A stretch of DNA of 64,000 bases from Costus lasius (taxonomy: Eukaryota; Streptophyta; Magnoliopsida; Zingiberales; Costaceae), in contig CM050453.2 of the NCBI GenBank assembly GCA_027563935.2, forward strand, positions 14,030,001 to 14,094,000, in the 5' to 3' direction. The translations under genes were made by a program, and so were the position numbers. Below, in pieces: positions 1-10,707 of this stretch (positions within the stretch are counted from its first letter, which is position 1; every line of letters starts with the position of its first letter). The notes under the pieces are model-generated. The model did not search any database. It saw only the letters and a list, made by a program, of their open reading frames with translations, and was not told the DNA's origin.

Positions 1-37
1 CATGGTCTGTCAGACATAGTTATTCTATCTCTGGTGC

Positions 38-619
38 ATGCTTCACAGCTTCCGGGTGGATTCTGGGTACTATTTGGCAAAGCAGTTCAACCGCGTCGCC
101 CATTCTTTGAAGGGGGCGATTGTGATTGGTGGCCTCATCACTCCTTTGGCAGTTTCCTTGGGTATCATTCCATACGGCACATTAGAGGCTACTGGCAACA
201 ATAGGCTTGACATCGAGTCTTGCGTTGCCATGAAGCTGATTGTATGCAAGGGAGACTCATACTGCATGACATTCAAATGGAACCCCTTCTGCCTGCCTTT
301 ACCGAACCCAGAGCGCACAATAGTAAGAGTGCGAGGGAACTGGCGTATCCAGCCGACTGAAGATCCACAGCCTGACCCTGTCAACACCGCACCGCCAGCA
401 CCAGGCGCCTTTTCTTTTGGTGGCACCTCCTCTCATGATTCTATGATGTCTGTGTTGCAGGAAATTAGGGAAGAGCAACTCCATCAACGAGAGATGATTG
501 ATCACTTGGACACCACTGTTACCTACATCCAGTAGGATCATTCCTCTCGTTGGGAGTCCATGAAGGCACATATGCAGAGGCAACACAAAATGATGGGGTC
601 CGTTTGGGAGAAGCTATAA
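38..619 (+). pseudogene. Athila-like retrotransposon ORF remnant
   Basis: An ATG at 38 opens 165 codons ending in TAG at 533-535. The same frame then continues for 27 more codons to TAA at 617-619, so the TAG looks like an acquired stop. The N-terminal part (SGYYLAKQFNRVA, then VIGGLITPLAVSLGI) resembles the putative plant transposon protein family found near the 3' end of Athila-type Ty3/gypsy elements. The C-terminal part is Pro-rich and then a possible coiled coil (VLQEIREEQLHQREMIDHL). The family assignment is from memory of these motifs and is tentative. No gag or pol of this element is visible, so this is a fragment whose body lies left of the window or is lost. Confidence 0.4.
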
Positions 620-1865
620 AGTATGGATGTACGCCTCTCTTTCATAAATGAGGAAAACATGACTTGCATGGACATCTCTTCGGATGAGGAAGCCGAGCCT
701 GACTACAGCGCACGCGGGAAGAGCAAGAACTCCCGAGCTTCTGGCTCTCGCTTGCTCAAGCGGAGGTAGCTTCCCGGACACCAGTATCATCATCTACTCC
801 ACTCACATCATGGTATTGCATAGACGACTATGCAAACTTTTAGAGTTGGTGAGCTTTCTGTATTCCGGTTTCTATTTTTTTTCTTCATGTGGTTACTTGA
901 CTGTGATCTCTCGACCTTGCTATGTTTGGATTGAGACTGACTTTTATTCTGAGATGGATATTATGTGGCATTGTATCTTATATACCATTATATTCGTGGG
1001 CTTGCTCCATATCTTCAGGCCCCACCTTGTGACTATATGACATTACTTTCTTGCTTGTGTCCATACTCTGTTATGATGATTATGTTTTTTATATATGTTG
1101 TGTGAAATCTTTCCATGAGTTTGCATGTGAGTTATGTGTTTAAGTCTTATCCTATGAAGGCTATTTCAAAATTTCAAGTTGAATGCATAATTGGTTAGGA
1201 ATAATCAATGATTGTTGATATTACCTCCTTGTTAGAGATACTTTTTGATCATGTCCATTTATTCTATGATTTTGAAATTTTGTGATTTGGATTGGTTTGA
1301 GTTGTTCATTAGTGGGTCAGACATTTCTATGATTGTTAAATCAACTGAAGATTACAACTTACATGAGAATCGTATTGAGATGCATATTCGCTTAGTTATT
1401 CTTTTAATTCCTCTCAGTTGTTGGGGAGACACTGCATTTGTTAAAAAGGCTATGTTATCAACTGCTAAGTATAAAAAAAAAACCTTTAGATTCCTCTACT
1501 TGGCACTACGAAAAATTGGCAGTGGTACCAAAGGACATGAGTTGAAATATAAGGGATGTGAAGTTGAAATCAATAAAGAGACTCCTCTACTTGGCATTGC
1601 GAAAAATTGGCAATGGTACCTAAGGTTATGAGTTGAAGTCTACTGCAATAATCAATGTATCATACCTTGATGGAACATTTGAGTTAACCCCAATGATTTG
1701 AATAGGGAGGATTGGAATTGCATGAGTGTTATGTGTAGGCTTGATTGAATCCTATGTTTGTTGCTTACAAGGTTGTTTGGTATCTAAAAATTGTGGGATT
1801 AAACTGTTGAACACTTGAAACAACCATTTACTTGATTTCTAACCGTGCACTTGCGGGATGTGTCA
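620..1865 (+). other. AT-rich retroelement-derived non-coding stretch
   Basis: No convincing gene is seen. The open frames at 684-1040 and 1245-1631 have no recognisable domain. The stretch lies directly downstream of the Athila-like ORF and ends in the 20-base word TGCACTTGCGGGATGTGTCA (1846-1865), which also ends the LTR-like block at 4295. It may therefore be 3' untranslated and LTR sequence of the Athila-like element, but no matching LTR partner was found. Confidence 0.3.
1493..1637 (+). repeat. Two-copy direct repeat, period 91
   Basis: Copies at about 1493-1546 and 1584-1637 share CCTCTACTTGGCA, GCGAAAAATTGGCA-like and GAGTTGAA words with a few substitutions. They lie in the non-coding block after the Athila-like ORF. 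Confidence 0.6.
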
Positions 1866-2212
1866 ATCACTTGTGAGGATAACTCATGACATCAAGTCAT
1901 TGCCTCACAGCGGATCGTTCCAGTATATCCATCACTGATATACCCATATGTCTGCGTTAGCACCTCGTGCCTAACCAGCCCATATACCAGTCTTTCACGT
2001 ACCATAGCTGTCCCATATCCACTAAGGTACATTGACTGGGGATAACCATTTGAGCACATATCCAATCTGTCTCCAGGGACATTATCATATAAGTATATAA
2101 TCGCAGATGTTGACAAACAATGACAACAACAATGCTAGAATGATATATAAATATTAGAGTTAAGTAGTACAAAGATGGACTAATATTAGGTCTCAGGGCA
2201 TATACACCAACA
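1866..2212 (-). mobile_element. 3' LTR of a Ty1/copia element (copia-1)
   Basis: On the minus strand a purine-rich tract, AAGTGGGAGAT (2213-2223), is followed at once by TGTTGGTGTATATGCC (from 2212 downwards). This is the usual polypurine-tract/LTR junction of plant copia elements. The copia RNase H frame lies just upstream in coding direction, as expected. The outer end is set near 1866, next to the shared 20-base word, but is uncertain because no second LTR copy is in the window. Confidence 0.6.
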
Positions 2213-2281
2213 ATCTCCCACTTGCACTAAGACCTAGAGGTTGAGGAACCTCAACCCCATATCCCTAGCGTGATCATCATG

Positions 2282-3158
2282 CTACTGCTGCACTAAAGCC
2301 TTGGTCAGTGGGTCTGCTAGATTGTTCTCTATGTTAACTCTGCTAATCTTGACATCACCTCGGTCAATGATCTCTCTGATCAGGTGAAATCTCCTGAGCA
2401 TGTGTTTGGACCTTTGATGAGACCGTGGTTCCTTAGCTTGTGCAATTGCCCCATTGTTGTCACAATAGAGCCCAATGGGATCCACTACACTAGGAACCAC
2501 CTGAAGTTCAGAAATGAACTTCCTTATCCAAATGGCTTCTTTGGCTGCCTCAGAAGCGGCCACATACTCAGTTTCAGTTGTAGAATCAGCTATAGTGGGC
2601 TGCTTGAAGCTCTTCCAGCATACAACACCTTCATTCATCTAGAACATATAGCCTATCTGTGATCTGAAGTGATCAGGGTTAGACTGGAATGACGCATCAG
2701 TGTAGCCCTAAACACTGAGCTCTTCCTTTCCCCCATAGACTAAGAACAAATCTTTAGTTCTTCTTAGATACTTAAGGATGTTCTTTACAGCCACCCAGTT
2801 CTGCGGACCTAGATTTAATTAGTATCGGGTGGTTATGCTCACAGCATAAGCCACATCTGATCTAGTACACAACATTGTATACATGATCAAGCCAACTGCC
2901 GAAGCATAGGGCACTCGACTCATGTCATCCCTCTCAGCCTGTGTGGTGGGACACTAGCTCTTTGAGAGAGTAAGGCCATGTCTCACTAGAAGGTATCCTT
3001 TCTTGGATTGTTCCAAGTTGAACCTCTCCAAGACTTTATCAATGTAGGTACTTTGACTTAGGGCCAGGAATCTCTTAGATCTATCCCGGTAGATCCTCAC
3101 GCCTAGAATATAGCGGCCTCCCTAAAGTCTTTCATGTCGAAACACTTTTCCAACCATG
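2282..3158 (-). pseudogene. copia-1 reverse transcriptase C-terminus and RNase H, decayed
   Basis: Read leftwards from about 3150, the frame shows the C-terminal RT region of plant copia pol (DMKD, a one-base frameshift near 3115, then LGVRIYRDRSKR, LSQSTYIDKVLERFN). The connection domain follows (SRVPYASAVGLIMYTMLCTR, VAVKNILKYLRRTKD), then RNase H (GYTDASF; ADSTTETEYVAASEAAKEA; DNNGAIAQAKEP; RSKHMLRRFHLIREI; NNLADPLTK). At least four in-frame TAG codons interrupt it, two or three at sites where plant copias normally have Gln. Integrase, protease and gag are absent because the copy is truncated near 3158-3178. Confidence 0.85.
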
Positions 3159-4295
3159 TCTTCCAGAATGGTCCAGAGCACTTCACCGGCTAGTAAATCT
3201 GGCGGGGTTCACTCGTGCTTTTCTCTCGACCGAAACTGTGCAAAGCACTTCACTGGCTGGTGAACCCGACGGGGTTCACCCGTGATTCTGACTTCAGCGA
3301 ACGAACACCCAACTCCTAATCGGATTTTCCCCGATTTCTAACCTATTTGGTGTCCAAATTTGGCGAGGGAGAACTTTTTGGAAAGCTGATTCGAAGGAGA
3401 ATGCACGAGATATAAAAGCCCTAATTTTTATGCCCTAAGGATCAAAAAATCGACGAAAAGGCGGCTAGGGCGAATGAACAAGGCGACAAGGGCATTTCCA
3501 GGCGATTTTTGGAGATTTCTTCATCGGAGTGGCGATTCTTCAAGTTGGGCTTCGGTTTAGCATCTCTTCCTTCCTAGAAATGATTTCTTGTAACTTTCCT
3601 ATCATCATAGAGAGATTTTTGAATGATTTCATGGATATCATAGCGTAAAACCCTTTTCGGGGCTCGGTTGAAGCCCGCTGACAATTGTTGAATGCGTTTC
3701 TTATTATAAAGAGTTATTTGAATCTTGTTTTGGCATATTCTACTCTGCTACGCATATTTCATGATTTTACCTTGGCCACATAATTTCTTGTATTAGCCGG
3801 CACGATTCATACCGAGAGGAGGATTGCGATGGTGGATCTTCGTAGTAAAACTTGTGAACCCACGACACAAGAGTGTTTGGTGTTCACTCGATGATTTCAT
3901 TACCTTCCATAGAACGCAATGGGTTTGTTTAGAACTGGTCCACGGCGAGAGTAGGAGGCCGTTCTAGCCAAACACTGGGGTGCACCACCGAGAGGGGGGC
4001 ACCTTGTATCGTAGAGATAGGTACCTTATGCAAAAATCTTGAACTCATATAATTAATCCTTTTAATCGCATTTACAATTGTTAGCGTGGTGGAAACTTAA
4101 ACCATGATCTCTCTCACATATAGATTCACCCTAGTCGTTGCTTTTGATTCTTGTTTCCGATTGAAGTTTACAAAACCTCGTTTTTGTTCACCTAGCTATC
4201 GAAACTTAGATCTTCTAGTACTTAACCTTGTTCCCTGTGGGATTCGACATCTTTTATATTACTTCGACATAATCATGCACTTGCGGGATGTGTCA
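3159..4295 (+). mobile_element. LTR-like block, probably Ty3/gypsy (Athila type)
   Basis: This non-coding block carries two copies of a motif GCACTTCAC(C/T)GGCT with a following GACGGGGTTCACCCGTG-like word, starting at 3179 and 3246. It ends with the same 20-base word as the block ending at 1865. It is flanked by copia-1 on the left and by the truncated RNase H of copia-2 on the right. The left boundary is uncertain (TG at 3159, or the repeat start near 3178). No target duplication was found, so a solo LTR is an inference. Confidence 0.4.
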
Positions 4296-7194
4296 GTCAG
4301 CAAGATTGCTATCAGTTCTTACAAATGGTAAAGAAACAATATTATGAGTAGATAGCCATCTAATAGTTTTCTATCTAATATTGATGTGTCTACTCAATTT
4401 GGTGTTCACTAGTTTCTTTTTGCAAAATTCTATTGCAACCTTACTATCACAATTTATAGAAATTGGTGGATTAAATGTTAGAGCCATTGGTATAGATGAG
4501 TAAAGGTTTTTAAGTCATTCAGCTTCTGAGCAAGCTAAGTCCAAAGCAACAAGCTCTGCTTCTATGGTTCTTCTAGCTATAATAGTCTGTTTCTATTTGC
4601 AAGGAAAAGGAGAGAACTTATAGCCTTAGAGTAAAGCTCTTGATCAACAGGAGATTTAGGATTCTTAAACAAATGACAATTTGGGTCATAAAGAGTGCTA
4701 AGAGAAGAGGAGGAATCAAATTTGAATTCTCTAGAATCTTATCTACATAATGAGATTGAGATAGGAAAATTGAATTTTGATTTCTATTGATCTTCATACC
4801 TAAGATCACATCAGCATCTCCAATGTCCTTCATGTCAAAATAAAGAGACAAGAAATCTTTAGTGTCTTGGACAAGGTTAGGATCATTAGAGAAGATTAGA
4901 ATGTCATCTACATACAAACACAAAAGGGCGAAGCTAGAGTTTGGCAGTTTTGTAGTAGAGACAATTATCAGAGTCGTTGATTTGAAATCTATAAGAAAGA
5001 ATGGCCTTGTTAAATTTCTCATGCCATTGTTTTGGAGCTTGTTTCAGTCCATACAATGAACGGACAAGTTTACAAACTTTCTTTTCACAACCCTTGGTGA
5101 CAAACCCTTCAGGTTGTGACGTATAGATTTCTTCAACCATGAAGAAAGACAGTTTTTGCATCCATCTGATAAACTATTAGTCCATGAATGGAAACAACAA
5201 AGAGAAAGAACCTAATGGTAGTAATCCTAACAAAAGACGCATAGGTGTCAAAGTAGTCAATGTCGGCCTTCTATCGAAACCCTTGAACCACCAAACGTGC
5301 CTTATACTTTTTGATACTACCATATGTCCTTAACTTTTTCTTAAAGATCCATGTACATCCTAGAGGTTTATTTCCAGGAGATAGATCTGTAAGGATCCAG
5401 GTGTTGTTGCTAATTATGGATTGAAATTCATTATCAATAGCTTCTTTCCAGAAGGGAGCATCAAAGGAACTAAGAGCTTCATTATAGGTTTTTGATGTGT
5501 CTTCAATCAGATAAGTGATGAAGTCATCATCAAAATCCCTCATAGCCCTAGTTCTCTTGCTTCTCCTGGGTTCAGCTATTGACTCAGAGGGATGTGAAGA
5601 GGATTGATTAAGATTTTCATATTCAGATGGACAAGAATTAGAAAATTGATGTTCATTGATGGGAGAAGGGTCTTGATATTTGAATGGAAAGACATTTTCA
5701 AAGAAGGTAATATCTCTAGATTCTATAAGAGAGATCTTAGAGATTTTAGGAATATTTGAACTAAGGACAAGGCACCTATAAGTGTTGGAATTAAGAGAAT
5801 ATCCTATGAAGGCAGCATCAATGGTTTTAAGACCAATCTTTTTCCTCTTAGATTCAAGAATGCTTACTTTTGCTAAGCACCCCCACATTCTGAGGAATTT
5901 AAGGTTGGGCCTATATCCTTTCAAAATCTCAAAAGGAGTTTTCATAGTGTTTTTGGAGGGAATCCTATTTTGAATAAAGCAAGTTGAAAGAATAGCCTCC
6001 CCCCACAAGTTCTGGGGTGCTCCAGAACTAAGTAACATAGCATTTACCATGTCTAGTAGGGTTCTGTTCTTTCTTTCTACTACTCCATTAGATTGAGGAG
6101 AGTAAGGAGCAGTTACTTGATGAATTATCTCATTTTCTTGACAGAATTGAGAAAATTCATTACAGGTGTACTCCCCTCCTCGATCTGATCTAAGGATTTT
6201 GATCTTCCTATCCAATTGGTTTTCTACTTCAGCTTTGAAGATCTTAAACTTGGAAAGGACTTCATCTTTAGATTTCAAGAGGTAGATGTAGCAGAACTTT
6301 GAACAATTATCAATAAAAGTTATAAAGTATTTGCTACCTCCTCTAGTGGGATCTCTATTTGAGTCACAAACATCTGAGTGGATTAACTCAAGGAGTTTTG
6401 ATTCTTTATAGGGTAAAGAGTGGATGGTTTTCTAGGTTGTTTAGCTTGAACACATAGCTCACATTTTTCATTTGAGTTTGAGCTATTTTTAGGAATCAAG
6501 CCTAGGTGACTCATTCTAGCAAGATATTTGAAGTTAACATGTCCAAGTCTACCATGCCAATAATCGCAGTTTTCTATATTTAAAGCAATAGGAGAATTAA
6601 ACACAGAATTCAAAGGAATGATATTCAATTGAAATAGACCATTAGAAGTAAAGCCTTTTCCAATAAATAAGTCACCTTTAGAAAGAACAACTTTGTTTGA
6701 TCTAGTACAATCTTAAAACCACTCTGAACTAAAAGAGATCCACTAACAAGATTCCTACGGATCTCTGGTACATGAAACACATTATTTAAAGTTAGTGTCT
6801 TCCTAGAAGTAAACTTCAGAAGAACTTGCCCGTGTCCAAGTACTGCAGCAGAGGATCCGTTCCCCATGGTTACACTTTCTCTACTTGAGTCCTGGTAAGA
6901 AGAGAACCAAAGCCGGTTAGAACACACATGGATGCTCGCACCGGAATCTAACCACCACTCAGAATCATGGTGAGTTAGACTTATGGAGGGGATAAAGGAG
7001 ACAAACCTAAAAGAGGAGGTGGAAGTAGGGTGTTCTTCTACCACATTGACTTGGTGTTTGCTAGGCTTTTGCTTAGGCTTTTTAGAAGGAACCCTTTGAG
7101 TCTTTCTGTAAAAGCAGTCTGGGGCAAGATGATTGTCCCTTCCGTATACATAATAGTAGCCACCTGCAGAAGCCTTCTTATTTCCTTGACCAGG
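4296..7194 (-). pseudogene. Ty1/copia element (copia-2), pol part, decayed
   Basis: Read leftwards from 7194, the domains come in copia order. A gag zinc knuckle lies at 7190-7070 with its first two Cys replaced ([15 protein letters not shown]). Protease follows ([10 protein letters not shown], 7044-6625), then the GAG-pre-integrase zinc region (HGRLGHVNF, CELCVQAKQ; 6628-6383). Integrase core is at 6278-5700 (RSDRGGEYTCNEF, SPQSNGVVERKNRTLL). RT is at 5450-4700 (WIFKKKL, ARLVVQGFR; SLYGLKQAPKQWHEKF; CLYVDDILIF), and RNase H runs down to 4297 (IEAELVALDLACSEAE, NCDSKVAIEFC, DSNLAD). Protease-before-integrase-before-RT order proves copia. Several frameshifts and stops break it, including TAG after QGFR and TGA in place of Trp after ACSEAE. 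The 3' end and 3' LTR are missing. Gag lies at 15613-16376, beyond the gypsy insertion. Confidence 0.92.
7190..7194. repeat. Left target-site duplication CCAGG of gypsy-A
   Basis: CCAGG directly precedes the LTR start TGATGTAGC and is repeated exactly at 15608-15612, directly after the other LTR end. A 5-bp duplication is the expected size for a Ty3/gypsy integrase. Confidence 0.95.
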
Positions 7195-8962
7195 TGATGT
7201 AGCAACTAATAGGTGAGGGGGTCCTTAAGCCGTACTCTAGGGTTTTACACAATGTGCGATAAAACGGGAGAGGGTCGTGAGACGAGGGAAGAGAAAAGGT
7301 GTCAGAAAAGTGCAGGAATCCGGTAGAAATTACGATGAAACAGCGACGAGGTCGATTTGGGCAACACGAATGCAAATGAAGAGAATGACACCCAACTAAA
7401 ATAATGCAATGCACTAACCTCGTAGCAATTTTAGCAATTTCCTGCAACTCACTTAGCACGTTTAAGCGTAGCTCGCGTTGGGGACTACGGTTTCGCGCGA
7501 TTTAGCTTGTGCGCCTATGAAGCTGAAACAAACCAAAAATAAGAGATTCGACCACGCTCTGATGTGCGGACAGACGTGGGTGAAGTAAAGAGGAGAAAAC
7601 CGCAGCAAAGAAACGCACAAGAGAATGACAAATAGGCGAACCTGACCCACCGAAAGGGTGGGATTTACTTCAAACCGAAAGAGGGAACAACTTGGAATCG
7701 AAGAGACACCTTCGACCCGAACAACAGCGAAGGCGAGGCTCTAGCTCGTCTTCACAAACGCTGGCGACTCTAAGCTCACCAGGAGATCTCTAAGCACCAA
7801 AGAGAACTGAATAACACTCTAGCCCAACCTCCTCTTTTGTAGAGTAGAGGGGTGGGACTAGGAACAAACAAAACACATAAGAGACAACCTACTCTAACAA
7901 ACCAACCACTCTTGCAGGCCACTAAAGTGGTCAATCTGCAACTACAAGACAAGGAATAACTACTTAATATTCTTCGAAACTGATCGCACGATCCTGCACC
8001 TTCGTACAGGGATGAGTTTAGACGTGCTCGGAGCACATGGCGACAAACAGCAGAACTTGGACGTCGTGGGCTAAGTTACCACCGTGGTGGATCGATCTTG
8101 GGCCGAATTACGGATGAGATTGAGCGGCCCATTTGGGGATGGGTCCTCAGGCGGTTGGGCCATAGTGTCCTTGGGTTGAGTTGCATCGGTTTGGGTGGAA
8201 AGGGGGCTAACGACGCCCCTGAAACGATCCGGAGGCTTACTTTGGCGTTGGGATCGCCGGATTATCACCTTGCTAGGCTCCTTTGGATCATCATTAGGTG
8301 GAGCAACAAAGTAGGGGGTGGTGCATGTCAAAATGGGGTCATCGGGGCCCGATCTCATCTTCAGGGGCGATCACGGCCTGCCCGTGTCGGTGGTCACGGG
8401 CGTGTTCGGATGCTCCAGATTCTGTCGCGGATATCACAGTCGGGGGCACAAGCGTGTCGCGGGCCGTGTTCGCATTCGCGTCGCGACTGGACTGTGTCAC
8501 GGCCGTGCTAGTCATCACGGCCTGGCCGTGTCGGGGTGGACGGTTGGGGCCGTAATGTTGGGCCCGAAATCTACATAATGCTTCACGGCCGTGCTCTCTA
8601 TCACGGCCTGGTCATGTCGGGGCGGACGGTCGGGGCCGTAGTCTTCTTTATGGGCCGTAATGTTGAGCCCGAAATCCACAGAAAGTTACGTCACGGCCGT
8701 GCTCTCCATCACGGCCTGGCCGTGTCCGGGTTGGTTTGGTGCGGCGCCAAACATGATCACGGGAACGGGCGTGTAGAGGGGTTGTGTTCTCGTCACGGGC
8801 GTGACCGCCGTCATGGCCTGGCCGTGTCGGAGTCTAGGAAACTCTGATCGCGCTGAAAATCGCGCTGTTTCTTCCCCACGTCCTGGGGAGTCTTCCCAAG
8901 TGCCTTCCAGGGGGTTTGGGCCATCCTCGGGTATGTTCATAGGCCCGTTTGCTCCTGCATCA
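7195..8962 (-). repeat. 3' LTR of gypsy-A
   Basis: The plus-strand start TGATGTAGCAACTAATAGG matches 13832 onwards, and the end CTCCTGCATCA matches the end at 15607. Length is 1768 bp against 1776 bp for the partner. It contains CACGGCC/GGCCGTG repeats at 8340-8830. The last 277 bases (8686-8962) are open in the frame of the RNase H/integrase reading frame. Confidence 0.93.
8340..8830. repeat. CACGGCC/GGCCGTG palindrome array in gypsy-A 3' LTR
   Basis: The word CACGGCCGTGCT followed by CACGGCCTGGCCGTG recurs from about 8498, 8584 and 8693, giving units of about 86 and 109 bases. Looser CACGGGCGTG copies flank them on both sides. Each unit also holds GGGCCGTAATGTTGGGCCCG. The first unit lacks about 20 bases present in its counterpart in the other LTR. 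Confidence 0.85.
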
Positions 8963-10707
8963 GCTTCCGTTGCATGATCTGATGGGTTCTCCTCGGGAGA
9001 ACTTGGGGGCAGTGGGTCGGCGGGGTCGGAGGGCGCCTCCAAAGGACCGTAGAATGGAAGGGGGTCCGCCACGTTGAAGACGGGGTGGATCCCCATGTCC
9101 TCAGGTAAGTCCAGTTCATAGGCGTTGGAGCCAATCCTGCGTACCACCGCGTAGGGTCCCATATAACGCGGTTGAAGCTTAAAGTGTGCTTTGTTGGGCA
9201 AACGCTCGGGGTGGATGCGCACCCTTACCAGCTCACCTACTGAAAAGTGATGTTGTCTACGATGCTCATTGGCCTTCATTGCATTGTGAGTGTTGCCCAA
9301 AAAGATACATCGCCGAACCTCATCATGCAAACTAGCGATATGCTGGGCGAAGGAGTATGCATGCGGGGAGTGATGGGACTCGATGGGAAGGTCATGCAGG
9401 TCGATGGGTTTACGCGGCTGATGGCCCATGACAATCTGGAAGGGACTGAGACCCGTAAACCTATTAGAAGCACTATTATACGCAAATTTAGCCATGGTTA
9501 GGATGGAATCCCAAGACCTCAGATGGTCACCGATGAGGCAACAGAGGAGATTGCCCAAACTACGATTAATAACCTCGGTTTGCCCATCAGTTTGAGGGTG
9601 ATAGGCCGTGGAGAATTTCAGGGTGGTGTGTCGGAGTGCCCAAAGTGAGAGCCAGAAATGGCTCACAAAACGCATGTCACGATCGGACACGATCGTGACG
9701 GGAAGACCATGGAGACGCATGATCTCCCGGACAAAAAGATGGGCGACGTGGGACGCATCCACAGTGCGCAAACAAGGGATAAAGTGGGCCATCTTTGAAA
9801 ACCGGTCTACGACCACGTAGATGGAATCGAAATAGGAGGTGGTCCGAGGCAACCCAAGGACAAAGTCCATGCTCAGGTCACGCCATGGGCCGGTGGCCAC
9901 TGGTAATGGGGTATAGAGACCCATGTTTGGAGGGCGGGGTTTGGACAACTGACAGGTGCTGCAATGGCACACAATTCGCTCGACATCTCTACGGAGCGTA
10001 GCCCAAAACAGGCGTTCCTCCGCCATCTCAAGGGTCTTGTCGCGACCATGGTGGCCAGTGATGCCACCCGCGTGAAGCTCGAGGAGTAAGTGATCGCGGA
10101 GGGAAGACCGGGGAATACACAAGCGGTTTCCCAAGAAGAGGTAACCTTCGCAAAGTTGAAATGGTGACTCGGGGTCGGAAGATTCTGAGAGGGCAGCATA
10201 GGCAGCCCCGAAGTCGGGACAAGAGGGATACTCCTCTTTAACATGATAGAAGGTGTTGACGCAAGTGCGCATCACACACAAGAGGGTTCGGACGCGACTC
10301 AGGGCATCCGCGACAATATTATCCTTGCTCGCCTTATGGTTGATCACGAAAGAGTACTGTTGCAAGTACTCGACCCATTTGGCATGGCAGGCACCCAACT
10401 TCTTTTGGGCGTTAAGGAAGGAGAGGGTCTGATGGTCGCTATACAAAACGAACTCACGATGGAGGAGATAGTGCCTCCACTGGCGAAGAGATTGAATGAT
10501 GGCATACAACTCCTTGTCGTACGTGGAGTAACGTTGCCGAACCACGTTCAGTTTCTTACTAAAGAGAGCCACAGGGTGGCCCTCTTGACTAAGAGAACCA
10601 CCGATGCTGGAACCGGAGGCGTCACACGCGACCTCGAAGACTTTCGAAAAGTCGGGGAGGCGCAAGACAGGAGCGGTGGTCAAGGCATCCTTAAGGGCGT
10701 CAAAAGC
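8686..10707 (-). pseudogene. gypsy-A pol: RNase H and integrase, frame running into LTR
   Basis: The open frame starts after TGA 10708-10710 and runs 674 codons to TAA in the LTR. RNase H comes first (VACDASGSSIGGSLSQ, YSTYDKELYAI, YSDHQTLSFL, NIVADALSR). The integrase zinc finger follows (GGITGHHGRD, CHCSTCQLSK). The catalytic core has MDFVLGLPR, then IVSDRDMRF, then the Glu in TDGQTEVINRSL, so the DDE triad is present. The C-terminal module (FKLQPRYMGPYAVVRR, IHPVFNVADPL) is followed by an acidic Pro-rich tail instead of a chromodomain. The last 92 residues lie inside the 3' LTR and end with HGQAM- and HGQAV-type repeats. The product would have processed RNA:DNA hybrids and integrated cDNA. 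Confidence 0.93.

Noticed and set aside
684..1631. Two open frames on the + strand (684-1040, 1245-1631)
   Set aside because: AT-rich, Tyr/Ile/Phe-rich translations with no domain. They lie in retroelement-derived non-coding DNA.
8686..10707. A chromodomain at the gypsy-A integrase end
   Set aside because: After HPVFNVADPL the sequence becomes acidic and Pro-rich without the aromatic cage pattern. Centromeric (CRM) membership is therefore not claimed.
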